A program made the position numbers and the translations under genes. Below, in pieces: positions 35,540 to 49,305 of a stretch of 64,000 nucleotides of DNA. Source of the stretch: Acanthacorydalis orientalis (Eukaryota; Arthropoda; Insecta; Megaloptera; Corydalidae); the NCBI GenBank assembly GCA_034766995.1, contig CM068315.1, positions 15,353,010 through 15,417,009 of the forward strand. Reading direction: 5' to 3'. The notes below the pieces were generated by a model. It made no database searches. It saw only the letters and a list, made by a program, of their open reading frames with translations, and had not been told where the DNA came from. The stretch's first letter is position 1; every line of letters starts with the position of its first letter.

Positions 35540-35850
35540 ATTTCATCCAATAAACTACACACTTTTCTTCTGATAAAAAATGTTAAATACATCATTATCT
35601 CTTTATTTTGAATACGGATTGTAGGCATTTCGATGACGATTTCATAATTTTCAGAGTGTCAAGGAACGGAAAAATTTACAAAGTAGTTAAAAATATACTG
35701 AACTGTATTACAAAGCTGTGAAGAATGTAGTAACGTCATTGAAATGCACATTAAAAACGTTTAAAATTGATTTATTGAACATTTTTATTCAGAAACATGT
35801 TTTGTGATTTGCGAGATGAAAAATAAAATTTATTTTTGAAAGTGGACTCA
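35540..35850. repeat. Hairpin repeat family, two-armed copy
   Basis: Left arm with TTTCGATGACGATTTCATAA; right arm with GTCATTGAAATGCACATTAA and GATTTGCGAGATGAAAAATA. Confidence 0.65.
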
Positions 35851-35859
35851 TTTCTTTAT

Positions 35860-36310
35860 CTTTATATAACAGAACATTGAAGACAGTTCCTCATTTAATT
35901 GACAATCGGTTTTCTGCCATAGACGTATATATTTACAAATTTCAATAGTGGATCCGAGGACTATGTGCCTTTGAGGCCACTGTGACCGAATTTTTCTTCA
36001 TCATGACAATACAAGGTCATAGAATTTAATATATTCCATAGAATCCCTAAAATAGATGTCCCATAAATTTAATGTCCTATAACTCGCACATGCTTCTTTA
36101 ACCCACATTTGTCGTCATTTGATTTCCACTTATTCCTAATAATAAAATGCATTCTCAACTAAGAGTATGTTCATTTTAACGGCTAAGTAAAAACTTGCAG
36201 TAAAGACTGGCTGAAGGTGCAAACATGAAATGACTTAAAACTTAAGAAAAAGGTATCCATGTTGGTGGTTTCATGTTGAAAAATAAAAACATTATTTGAA
36301 ATGATTTTGA
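35860..36310 (+). mobile_element. Degraded mariner C-terminal remnant, copy 1
   Basis: Reads FFFIMTIQGH/HHDN-like around 35990 and SSFDFHLFLIIKCILN near 36115-36160, then KTCSKDWLKVQT, i.e. the decayed mariner C-terminal pattern. The segment and its right flank to about 36560 match 41990-42680. Confidence 0.5.
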
Positions 36311-36689
36311 CTAAATTTTTCTTTATTTTCTTATTTTATTTAAATATCTCAAAACATTCAACATATATTAACACATTTTTAACCATCTTTCATTATCAAT
36401 AAGATATTTTTCATCGAAAAAGAAAAAAAAACAATTTTCAAGGATTTACAATAGATAATATTTAATTGATTTATAAACCTATCTTTTTTTAAAAAAAAAT
36501 GCAATAATATGTGTAACATACAAATACGAACAAAAAATATCTTTTTTGTACCTGTGCGTTTCTGTAAAATATTTAGTATAGATATTTATAAATATTGTAT
36601 AAACATTTATACAATATTTATATATACTGTATAAATATTTATTATAGAGGATGATGGGATTGATCAAAAAACAGCGTGTAAAAACAATA

Positions 36690-37000
36690 AAAATTGATCA
36701 ATAATTATTTATTGAACATTTCTGATCAAAACATTCTTTGTAACTTGTAAGGTGAGTAAAGTTATAGAAATGAAATTTTATTTATTAGTTACATTGTTTA
36801 ACAGATATTTCCTTAAATGAAGTGTTTCTTCCTCGTCCAGAAATTGCCTTTCATTTTCCACAAACTGCACAAAAAATTTTCTCTGATTAAATGATTAGTA
36901 ATCGATTATCGATCATTGTGATTATTATTTATGCATATTTCTTTGGCGATGCCATTATTTTGCGAGAGCTAAAGTATGATAGAGAAAGTATTTAGAAAAA
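36690..37000. repeat. Hairpin repeat family, right then left arm
   Basis: An inverted arm at 36690-36765 (TCAATAATTATTTATTGAAC, TTGTAAGGTGAG) and a direct arm at 36850-37000 (ATGCATATTTCTTTGGCGAT). Confidence 0.55.
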
Positions 37001-37267
37001 TATAAATATTTTCTGTGCCATAGCGCTTTAAGTATAAAAGCTATGATAAAAGTAAAGAATGTAGTAGCGGAAAAGAAAAGAAAAAAAAAGAACAAATATT
37101 TTTATACTGATGTCAAAGAACTAAAAATTATCTTAATTTTTTGATGTTAATACCATTAAATCACATGTAGCGCTAGCAGGAGTAGAATTTTAAATTGTTA
37201 TATTTTCTGAAAATTCCAGTGCTGCCTTCAACGGTAGCGACTGAAGAAACTGAAAAGTAGTAAAAAA

Positions 37268-37680
37268 GATTTTCACAAATGAATTCTTTTTTTCTGATCA
37301 GAAGATTATATTTTTCTGCATCTTGTCGCTTTGAAGATGGTGGAATCACCATCGAAATAGGCATTAATAAAAATTAAAAAGAATCAGTATTGATTTACTG
37401 AACATTTTTGATTAGAAAAAAGTATTGTGGTATGTGAGGTTAAAAAAAGTGTCCATTTGTGTAAATAATAAATAAGAATTATAAAAATACGAAACAATTG
37501 TTTAAGTATAAAAGTATTTTTGTTTCCATGTCATTTCGGATGAATAAATGATTTGTTGAACCAACAGCTAAATAACATGTAGAAAATTTTGCCCAGAACA
37601 CATTTTGTGGTCTACGACCTGCGAAAAGAATTCATTTGTGATGGGGAATTTGATCATAGTGTCAGAACTGTGTTATGTAT
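37268..37680 (-). repeat. Hairpin repeat family, two arms
   Basis: GTCGCTTTGAAGATGGTGGA to GTGAGGTTAAAAAAAGTGTC at 37268-37465, then a second outer end at 37590-37680 with GCGAAAAGAATTCATTTGTG and the extended terminus ATAGTGTCAGAACTGTG. Confidence 0.6.
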
Positions 37681-37859
37681 GGGAAAGAAGGGAGTTAAAT
37701 AGCATGTTAATATTGTACATGTCTCTGTATTTGTCAACACGAAAGTAGTGTTAAATATTCTCAGTCTAATATATTTGCATATGCGAATGCATAAAAAATC
37801 TGTGTTCTTAACAATTTCACAAGTAACCAAAATTGAGTATCGTTCGGTAAAAAAAAGAT

Positions 37860-38445
37860 TCTGACAAAAGAAGAGGTTCATCGCACCAATAAAACGATTA
37901 GATGGCGCATATGAGGAACCTTCCCCTCTATACTCCGTGGTAGAAGAACGACCTAAAAGATTTCGGAAAGAAGAAAAGTCATTGGAAGATGAATCGCGTC
38001 TCGGTCGCCCTGTGGAAGTGTTCACAATCGATTCCGTTGCACTTGTCAAAGAACTGGTGCTTAGTGATCAGCACTTAAAAGTTAAAGATTTATCAGAAAT
38101 ATCCAGTCTTTACAAACAAGGAAGGCGTGCTTTCTGTTTGGCAATCCATACGTTCACACCGCTACTGTTTTCCAAGCCCCTGTCTGAGAGTGTGGCTTCT
38201 AAGAACTGGATCATCCATCCCATAGTCTAGACATGTCTTCTACCGATTATTACCTTTTTTGTTATTTGAAAAATGACTTACATGGACACCATTTTAATGT
38301 TCAAAATAAGTTGAAAACAGCCGTAACTGACAACATTGACACAAAAACGGGAGATTATTTTTATAACGGTATAGAAATTCTAATTAAACGCTGTGAAAAA
38401 TTTATTAAAGTTAAAGAGGATTACATAGAAAAATAATAAAACCTT
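37860..38445 (+). mobile_element. Deleted mariner fragment
   Basis: Positions 37937-38070 read RFRKEEKSLEDESRLGRPVEV, the mariner N-terminal pattern (RFRxGDxSLEDxxRxGRP), and 38233-38436 read MSSTDYYLFCYLKNDL to KVKEDYIEK, the mariner C-terminal pattern with the third catalytic Asp in PTDYxLF position. The region between is too short and broken. Termini were not identified. Confidence 0.75.
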
Positions 38446-38894
38446 GTTTTTTTATTTACATTTTTCGTATCTAAGCCGAGAATATTTGTCTCTACTTTCG
38501 TAGATGTTAGAAATTAGTATCCGTAATTAAAGGATTTCCATTTATGATCTGAAATAAACATTAATGGAAATAAAGATGATAAATAATTCTGCCAATCTTT
38601 ACATTGTGACATACAGAGTAGTGCTGCGTAGAACTTGCTTTTTCTAGAGCGTTCAGCCTTTAATATGTCACAGTCTCAACAAATAAATTTAAAAATACGA
38701 CTTATTGTATTTTTTTTTCTGTTTCTAAAAGCCTTTTATACTGTACTGTAATAGTCTATATCTTTATAACAATCTTAATAAAGAAGAGAACATGTATTGA
38801 TATTAAAGATAGAATTGTAAAACTTATTCTTGTTCATTATTACTAATTGATAATTAATTTATATATAACGGAGAATTCTGTATCTAAGCGCTTT

Positions 38895-39010
38895 TGCGAT
38901 GTGTGCATTTTTATCAGTTCAATGTGCATAAATGTCAATCAAAAGTAATCAATAATCAATTTTTGAACTTTTCGATTAATTTTTGTAGTTTGTAGGGTGA
39001 GAGAACAATC
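38895..39010 (-). repeat. Hairpin repeat family, single arm
   Basis: AAAAGTAATCAATAATCAAT then GTTTGTAGGGTGAGAGAACA. Confidence 0.55.
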
Positions 39011-40032
39011 CAATTTCCCATTGACAAACTCTTTCTGAAGACTTTTAAGGTTTAAAAAATTATAAATGATTCAATAAAAGAATGGACACACATTCAATTG
39101 ATAATTTATTAATATTAATATTATATTATATTAATATTAAGAGATAATTCATCACCAGATCGATTTCAAAAAATTAATTTAAAATCTAAGGCCTATATAC
39201 AATGATAATTTAATTTTTATATATTTATCCAAGTTTTGTTCAGGAGTATTTTTTATTCTAGTATGAGAGGAGTGAAAGTGAATTTAGGCACATGTCAAAA
39301 ATATAATTCTCACAATTAACTTCAAATATGTAATCAAATTTGTGTATCATAATTTATTCATATATGATTTTCGAACAGCGATTATTGAATGGAGATCAAT
39401 CAAATCGAAATCAATCTCAGAAAAAAACAAGTGCGATTAAAAAATAATATCATCAGTATATAATTGACGCATGAAAAATCAAACTTATAGAGATAAATCA
39501 ATTAAATACTCAGGCGATCAATGATTTTTTTTGAATTTCGTACTTATTTTTTAAGAGTGATAATTACACTTAAGTTGAATAAACTTCACAGCGATATTAC
39601 AATACAAAAAGATAAGATTTAAGTAACATGACTACCACATGTGACAATTAAGTGAATAATTTCCAACACTTCCTCCGAACTGAAATCTTTAAGTATGCTC
39701 TTACATATTTGTCTAGAATATTCATCTTGTTTTTATTTTGAAATAGAGTTAACATCGACACTTAATGACAATAACAGAAAGACAAAGATAAATTGTTAAG
39801 GAATTAATTATCGGTTTTAAATAATCGAATATTAATCAAAATAAGTCGTGTATTTTAACAAATGGAGAAGATACGGGTGTTTGATAAAAGTGAGTAGTTT
39901 GTTGTAAAAAGTTGTAAAGATAAAATTATCATTTTATATTGTCCTTAGTTAGGTTATACAATAATTAGTTAATAATTGTAATTTTTCAAATGGGAGATTG
40001 AAAAATACCGTTTTAGATACAAAAGTCTTCAC

Positions 40033-40595
40033 AATATAATTCTTGTACTGTAGCTAAATTCATCCCACCCTATAAATCATAAAAAAATCAGATAAAAAAT
40101 GTTCAATAATTTGTTATTGATAATTTTTGACACCTGCTTGTGCTTTTTTGATGACAATACCATCACATTCAGAGTACTTCAGTACAAAAAACTCCGTTAT
40201 GTGTAAATAAAATATTAATTACTAATTTTAACAAAAGTATTATAATTTTGTCTTCATTATCAATACACGTTCATTTCTTTATTAAAATTCATATAGAGGC
40301 CATCGATTTTGTTAACTGTTTCGTTATAGTATAAGAATGTAATTAATAATTATTTTCATTATATATATATATATATATATATAAATTAATTCATATTCTT
40401 AATTCATATTCACCTCGCGACCATCCACAAATTTGATTCATTATTTTTAATAGACTATCCTGTAATCTGGTGCCCTGAGCATGATGGCATTTTCACTGAA
40501 ATGTGTATGAGCAACAAATGAAAATGATCAGAATATTGAACATTTTTGATCAAAATTTTTTGCTGTATGTGGGTCGAGAGAAAAATTAAATTTAA
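40033..40595. repeat. Hairpin repeat family, copy with a (TA)n in the middle
   Basis: Left arm 40033-40190 (outer word TGTACTGTAGCTAAATTCAT), right arm 40470-40595 (GTGCCCTGAGCATGATGGCA). Between them lie a duplicated TTAATTCATATTC and (TA)n at 40364-40383. Confidence 0.6.
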
Positions 40596-41374
40596 AAATT
40601 CAAAAGTCTTAAAACATGTAAGATAATTTTGTTACTAATAGAAAACAAAATAAAATACAGCGTTTATTAGAAATCAGACTAAATAGACCGCAAACGCGTT
40701 TCACAAAAAGACCCGCATGAATTCTTCAGTGAATTTTCAAGTTTGCAGTGTAATTTGCGTCTGCCGGGAAGTCTCACTTGTGTTAATAATTTTCAAACCG
40801 ATTTAATAATTTAAGTATCAATTAGTACAACGAATGAGTGCGTCCGCGTGAACTTATTTTTAATATAAACTCGACTTTAAATTATTTAAATGCATTCTTG
40901 ACCATCTTGAAGTCTGTTTCTGGAAAATTACGCATGGTTAGATACGCTTCTTTAATAAAAAAAAGTCATTTTCAGAATTAAATTATGCTCATGTGTCTCA
41001 AATTTAAAATATCTGAAAATATTTTCGTTTAATTGTAAGATTCCGTGACAATACGAAATAGCGGTAAACAGTACCATGTTAATTTAACGATCGTTTTAAA
41101 CGAATTATTTAGATGCCAATTAGTCTAGAAAATAGATTGAATAATCACATTTATCTGGTTTCGGCGTCAATCCAAGATTGTTTTGGCATAGTTACTGGGT
41201 TTTATTGACCAATTGGCCGAATTATTATTTACTGTTTTCTGAGAAAATGAAACACACGTACTGATAAGACAAGTTGAATTGTTCATAATATCAAAATGAA
41301 GTGTACAAGAGAGCTTATAAATCTGGGAAGTATATAGATTTTTTCTATAATGAATTTTCATCGCTCATAAATGG

Positions 41375-41500
41375 TACATTTTTTTGGAACGAAATGTTCA
41401 ATAATTATTATTGATTTTTTTATTTTTTTTGCGAGAATTTTGCAGATAATATCATTATCTTCAGATTATTGAGATTTAAAAAAGTCTGAAAAATCTTTAT
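41375..41500 (+). repeat. Hairpin repeat family, single arm
   Basis: GTTCAATAATTATTATTGAT then AATATCATTATCTTCAGATT. Confidence 0.5.
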
Positions 41501-41592
41501 GAATACTCAGCCACATTTTATCTTGTTTTCGATTTTTCTTCTTAAGGTTTTTAATTAAAAACAAATTTAACAAAGTATTAATTAAAATTTTG

Positions 41593-41596
<4 letters not shown>

Positions 41597-41644
<48 letters not shown>
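41597..41644. repeat. (TA)n microsatellite
   Basis: Uninterrupted TA run. Confidence 0.95.
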
Positions 41645-41647
<3 letters not shown>

Positions 41648-41749
41648 AAAAATACTAGTTGTTTTCCAGAATTTTTATCGAACATTATGTAATTATTTTG
41701 AAGATACTTTTGAATATGAAATCTATTTAAAATATTCCCGGATAGATTT

Positions 41750-41990
41750 TGTTACAGATGTGTATTTCTTATGTGCATTTCCATGCTGATATGATCATCT
41801 ATAGAGCGCCATGGTATAGAAAAATTGATTTATCTATATTTTAATGTACTGAAGATGATGCCTTTGCCATAGAAATGCACATAAGCAACAACCAAAAAAG
41901 AATCAATAATATTTTATTGGATATGTTTGATTAGAAAAACAAGTTCGTGGTTGGTATGGTGAAAAATTTCATTTGTAAAAATGGATTTAT
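41750..41990. repeat. Hairpin repeat family, two-armed copy
   Basis: Left arm ATGTGCATTTCCATGCTGAT, right arm ACTGAAGATGATGCCTTTGC to GGTGAAAAATTTCATTTGTA. Confidence 0.65.
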
Positions 41991-42440
41991 GTCTTCATAG
42001 AACATTATACACAATCTTCATTTAATTGAAAATCGGTCTTCTGCTGTAGATATTGGGATACCTTTGCAAATTTTAATAATTTTAGTAGCAAATCTGAGGT
42101 ATATGTGCTATCGAGGTAACTATAACCGAATTGTGCTTCATCATAACAATTCAATGCCACATAATTTAATACACGCCCAGAAATAATTAAAATGGAACAA
42201 ATTTCATTTATTACACTTCGCCTACTCTGCTTTTAGTCCATTTGGCTTCTACTTATTCTTAGCACTAAAATGCAATCTTAAAGAAAAGTGTTTTGTATTT
42301 AACGGCCAAGTTAAAGTTGTCATTAAAGATTGGTTGGAGAAGTAAACAATAGATACTCTACAGGTTGATAAAAATGAGTTGATAAAGGTGGAGATTGTGT
42401 TCGAAAATAAATATATATTTTCAAATGATTTATATTAAAG
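41990..42440 (+). mobile_element. Degraded mariner C-terminal remnant, copy 2
   Basis: Reads IVLHHNNSMPHNL near 42135, then FSPFGFYLFLALKCNLKEK and FNGQVKVVIKDWLEK near 42230-42345. The match to HHDNxxxH and SPxDFHLF blocks of mariner transposase is clear, but the catalytic acids are changed. Homologous to 35860-36310 including the flank up to about 42680. Confidence 0.55.
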
Positions 42441-43439
42441 TTTCTCTGTTTTTATTTCATCCCAATATCTCAAATCATTGAAGATTTATAAGTCCATTTT
42501 GGAGTGATATTTATAATCAATAAAACATTTTTCATAGAAAAAACGAAAATAAAACACTTTTCAACGATTAACAATAAACTTTTATTTAATTGACTTATAA
42601 ACCTATTTTTATAAAGTGCAACCACGATTGCAGTATACAAATAGAAAAAATGTTTATATTTACTTTCATAAAAAAACAAAATTCGGTTTAAAAATTTCCA
42701 CGACGTTGTTTAGCAAAAGACAAAAAGTTAATATTATGTAAAAGTTGTGTAAAACTAGACGAAAATTAAAATAGAATTAAATAAACACTCAGTTGAGAAA
42801 TATTCGCGAACAAATATTATCTTTGAGTAAATACTTGTTTATCTTATCTACGAAAATTCAATTTAATGTGTGATTTCAACTGTGTCGCGTGTCAACAGTA
42901 CTTTAATTACTCTGTATAACTCTTTATAAATGTTTTCTTTAATTAAATAGGATTAATTAAGAAAATTGTATTTTTAGAATGACGCATTACAGACATACTA
43001 AAAACATACAATTTAACGAAAGATAAAAGGTGAAAAAATTATGAAGAAGTATTGTAAAATTTACGAGTAGTAAAATTTAAACAATAGATTTTTTTAAGAA
43101 TCAATATTAAGTAGGAAAATTAAATAGAGCTTTTAGAATAAAATGACATTAATATTACAGATTTTGTTGGGATTTATTGGTTGAGAGGGGAACAATTTTC
43201 GATTTATTTAAAATGTAACTAAAAAATGAGTAAGAGATACGTTCTTTTGGTGAAGATTGACATGGATCACTTAGATAAATTGGAAATAATTTGGATGACA
43301 TAGATAAATCTAAAGGACAAAGACAACGAAGATATGCTTAAAAGATTAACTCTTATTAAAAGATGTATTTTTTTAAATTTAAAACTAATAAAATATAAAT
43401 AATATTTCTATTGAATAGAAAAATCAAATACAACTTATA

Positions 43440-43600
43440 GACTTTTACAAATACATTTTTCTTCAGCCCATAAGCAACAAAAAATTCTTGACAAAAAATT
43501 ATCAATAAATAAGTATCAGTTATTTTTAATTGTTGGTGTTTCGATGGCAATGTTATCACATACAGAGAACTAATGTACAGGAAAATCAGTGTTATTTTTT
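43440..43600 (+). repeat. Hairpin repeat family, last copy before KDM1A
   Basis: TTTTCTTCAGCCCATAAGCA, TATCAATAAATAAGTATCAG, GTTTCGATGGCAATGTTATC. No further copy is seen until 52.5 kb. Confidence 0.55.
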
Positions 43601-43899
43601 TTCTGTTAATCTATTATTGAAAACCTAAAAAATAACTTTGAGAATAAAATAAAATATTAACTAAAGAATTTGTTTAGAAATGCTGATCGAGATAGAAAAT
43701 TAAATCTTTAATTTATCTAAAGTAGGTCTAAATAGCTAGTAAACACTGTGTTTTAAAGATAACAATAGATGATCGATTAGAATGATGGTGTTTTAAGTAA
43801 AAAAACATGATACTAAATTAATTAATTAATGGTGTTTAATGAATAATTTCAAGTTTTCCAGGAAAATGTATACTAGAATGCCAAACTGTAACTACAAAG

Positions 43900-44280
43900 T
43901 CATACATAATATGTAAATTAAATAAGAGAGAAGTTGATTAGTAAACGATGAGAAAAAATTAAGATCTGATAAAAACATTTATTAAGAAAATCTAATAGAA
44001 AATATAAAAAATTGCAATTATTAAATTACAATCACTGATTTATATAGAACAAAATATGAATAAGAGAAAAGCTGAGTAGTAAATGTCAGAAAATGAAGAA
44101 TGTTGTATTAAAAACATTCATAGGTAATTGAAGAAGTCCAATCGAAATTTAATAAAAAATTGAAATTTTATTTACTAGTAAAATGATTTAGTGCTTATTT
44201 TATATGTTCCAATAGAGATATGATAAATTAGATAAGAGATGGAAGATATTGCAAAGTGCTCGATGAGAGAGACTGAAAAC
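43900..44280 (+). repeat. Degenerate tandem repeat, purine-rich
   Basis: Units of about 140-165 bp, each with a (A)TAAGAGA-GAAG-TGATTAGT-like word (43920, 44058, 44230) followed by AAACATT-ATA and AAAAAATTG-AATTTTATT stretches. The plus strand is strongly A+G biased. It sits directly before the KDM1A promoter. Confidence 0.45.
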
Positions 44281-44354
44281 CAATTGTGTATAGTTTGTCT
44301 TTATTTGTAAATTTGTTTTTAAAAGCAATTCAAAACACTTAACCTCATTCAATG

Positions 44355-44360
44355 CACGTG
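44355..44360 (+). promoter_or_regulatory. E-box (CACGTG) upstream of KDM1A
   Basis: A perfect palindromic CACGTG about 80 bp before the KDM1A ATG. It fits a proximal promoter or 5' UTR, but no other promoter element is clear. Confidence 0.3.
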
Positions 44361-44436
44361 TACTTTAATGTCAAAACGAGAATTGTTTGTTTATGTTGTA
44401 GAAGTGATTGAGCCGGCGTTCAAATAATCCAGGAAA

Positions 44437-46320
<1,884 letters not shown>

Positions 46321-48470
46321 TAGTATTTATATTCTTTTAATACTCAAAGCATTAAGTTGTTATATTAACAAAAATGGAAAAAAGATATAGTTATTAATAT
46401 AATAATAGTTTTTGAAATAATCATCAAATTTAATATAGTAGTTAAAAATTAATAAATAGTTCTATTTTAGAAATAAGAAATATAAATCCGTTCAATTACA
46501 AATTTGAATAGGGATTATAATATTAAAGTTATTATAATATTAAGTTTTGTTTTAATTCCTTAGAAAATTCACATTCCATATTCTTTAGTAATTACTATGT
46601 CCTGTACAGAAATGCTGGGCAAGTTGCAGCACACTCAGTGAGAAACTTGAATATAGGGTTACTCATACATAGCAAAAAGTTAATTTTGTTTTGATGGTAT
46701 GATCATGATATGATTTTAACATCATATTTTTATAGTTTGAATCGCTTAATTTGAATTGTTAGCTCAATGTGCTGTTATATTTGCTATGAATATTGCAGAA
46801 TTCGTTTTCTAAGATTAAAACCTTATGTTCATTCCTGTAATTTGTATATTGGTTATTATATCTATATTTTACACAGGTTGTTCGCTTATAAGTATTTTTT
46901 TTTATAATTTTATTGTAGCAAATATACATCTAATCTACTGATTTTATTTATTTACGGCTGATACTTTAAGAATTTGAATTTTTTAAATAGTTGTTAGTTT
47001 AACCAGCTAAATGGACTTTTGAGCTCTTTTCGGGTTTTAATAGATGGTTGTTGTGAGACATTGTCATATATCGAGAATATAAAATTTGGCCAACTATGCC
47101 TAATATTTTAAACTATGTATAAATTTAATTTTTTTTTATTGTCTTGTAATTTATTTTATTTCATTCACAAGCATATTTCAGGTTTCAAGTAATTTTGAGG
47201 TTTTGAGGCATTGTTATATTTCAAAAGCACGAAATGTACAGTCAACTGTAGTATTTTAAATCATTTATACATTTTTTTTTAATGACCGTTAATTCATTTC
47301 ATTTTATTCACTATTTTGAGACATTGCCCTATGTTATAAAAACACAAAATGTTCTGTTTTCTAACTAAGAGTAGTAAAATTTTAAATTAAATATATATTT
47401 TTAAATGCCTTTTAATTAATTTATAATAAACAACTATTTTAAAATTAAATGTTTCACAGATAAGAACAAATTGTTTTAGTATTATATAGACATCTTATGA
47501 AAATGGTTTGAGGATTCGATATAATAAATTTACATATATTAAAAATGAATTACTTATAAAAACACGTTATTTGTTCATAGTTTAAAATATTGTATATAGA
47601 TGGTCATACTTGTATGATGTCGACGAAAGTTAAAATGGTTTCTGAACGACCAAGCATTGAAGCACGCGCTGACGAAACCAATTAATTGAATAAAATCTTA
47701 ATAAGTTAATAAAATAATTTAACAATAAAATCGTTTGTTTACGAATTCGTCATAATTTAGTATATTTTATATTTGAAATTGTGTTTGTAAATAATTATAA
47801 AAATTATAGAACATAAAAAATTCAAATCATTTTCTTCTGCGACATTTTCTAATCGAATCAAAGAAACGTTTCCAAGTAAATAATCAAAATAAATCTTGAA
47901 TAAATATCGTAAAATTAAATGTTTTATTTAATGGTAATTTCGTACGTTGTCTTCAAAATAGACTGCTGTAAATAATATGCAAAACGTTCTATAATTGACT
48001 ATGCAAATAATAATTACGCTCCTGGCGTATAGTTCTGGTTAAGACACATTCAATTTGTATGTTGAGGCTTTTGTATTTTTTGTTTCCAAAATAGTTCTGT
48101 ATGTTTAACACGTAGGGAATTCTTACAGTGCATGAGATTCTAACAACGACGTACGTTATTCATGTACAGGGGTTATAAAATTAGATAATCAAACATAATC
48201 TCTTTTTTTTACATTTTTTAAAAGATGTAATAGAAGAAAAAACTATAAATGTTAAAAAACAATTAACAGATACTATTTTACACTAGTTATGAAAACAATA
48301 TTTTTAAATGACTGCTTCTTCTTCAGAAATTCTTTTTCATATGTCATTTTCAATAACATTTTTCTATGTTTCTGGAGATACTTTTTTAAATTCTTAAGAG
48401 TTTGATTGTTACATATTTGTTTTATTTTCTTTCTTAGCAGTTTTATAATTTGTAAGTCGATCGATAATAT

Positions 48471-48475
<5 letters not shown>

Positions 48476-48532
<57 letters not shown>
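48476..48532. repeat. (TA)n microsatellite in KDM1A intron 3
   Basis: Uninterrupted TA run of about 55 bp. Confidence 0.95.
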
Positions 48533-48536
<4 letters not shown>

Positions 48537-49059
48537 GATATAATTATAACATTTTAATGATTTGAACTCGCGTCACTTTTAGTGTGCTGATATCATTGCT
48601 ATGTGTAGTGAGAAATTAATTTTCTAAAACTAAGGGTGTATATTCATTTCATCAATTTGTATACTAATTATTTTGTTTATATATCACATGGATGATTTGT
48701 CCGTTTTATAAATTTGTAGTAGCAGATATACAGATGAATTTATTAATTTTATTTATTCTTCTTTTATTGTTGGTATAACTAATAACCGATTGAAACACTC
48801 CGACGTCCTCTAAATCAGGTAAATGGAAAGCCGTATAAAATCTAGCAAGAATGTAATAATAGATTAGTTTTGAAAAAAATGTCTCAAACTTTTATAGTGT
48901 CTTTAGATGTGTGCGCTGTAGAATTGTTATTGCAAACCAAAAGTGTTCTTGATAATTTTATCATCGCCTTATACTGTTCTGTATCAGTAGTTATCGGCAT
49001 TTTTTTCTCCAAAAATGGGATTTATACATCTTTATTATATGATGAATACATCAAAAATG

Positions 49060-49305
49060 AATGTAGAATGAATACAATGGTTCTGATTTATTTTTCTAGG
49101 ATTCTTGAATTACACAACAACCCATTCTCTTTGCTACACTGTCTGTATACAGTATTTCATTCTAAAAAAATAGAGTTTACACATTTTTATAGCACTGACT
49201 AAATCAGAAATTAACTCAGAATTCATACAATGATTTTGAATTATTTTTCAAGGATTTGTTGAATTATACAGTATGCAATTCTGTTTACTCAACTTGGAAA
49301 TTATA
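49060..49305 (+). repeat. Degenerate 155-bp direct duplication
   Basis: GAATGAATACAATGGTTCTG then TTTTTCTAGGATTCTTGAAT at 49065 is echoed by AGAATTCATACAATGATTTT then TTTTTCAAGGATTTGTTGAA at 49220. Confidence 0.5.

Noticed and set aside
48870..49202. 110-codon plus-strand open frame
   Set aside because: Low-complexity AT-rich codons, overlaps a degenerate duplication, no family motif.
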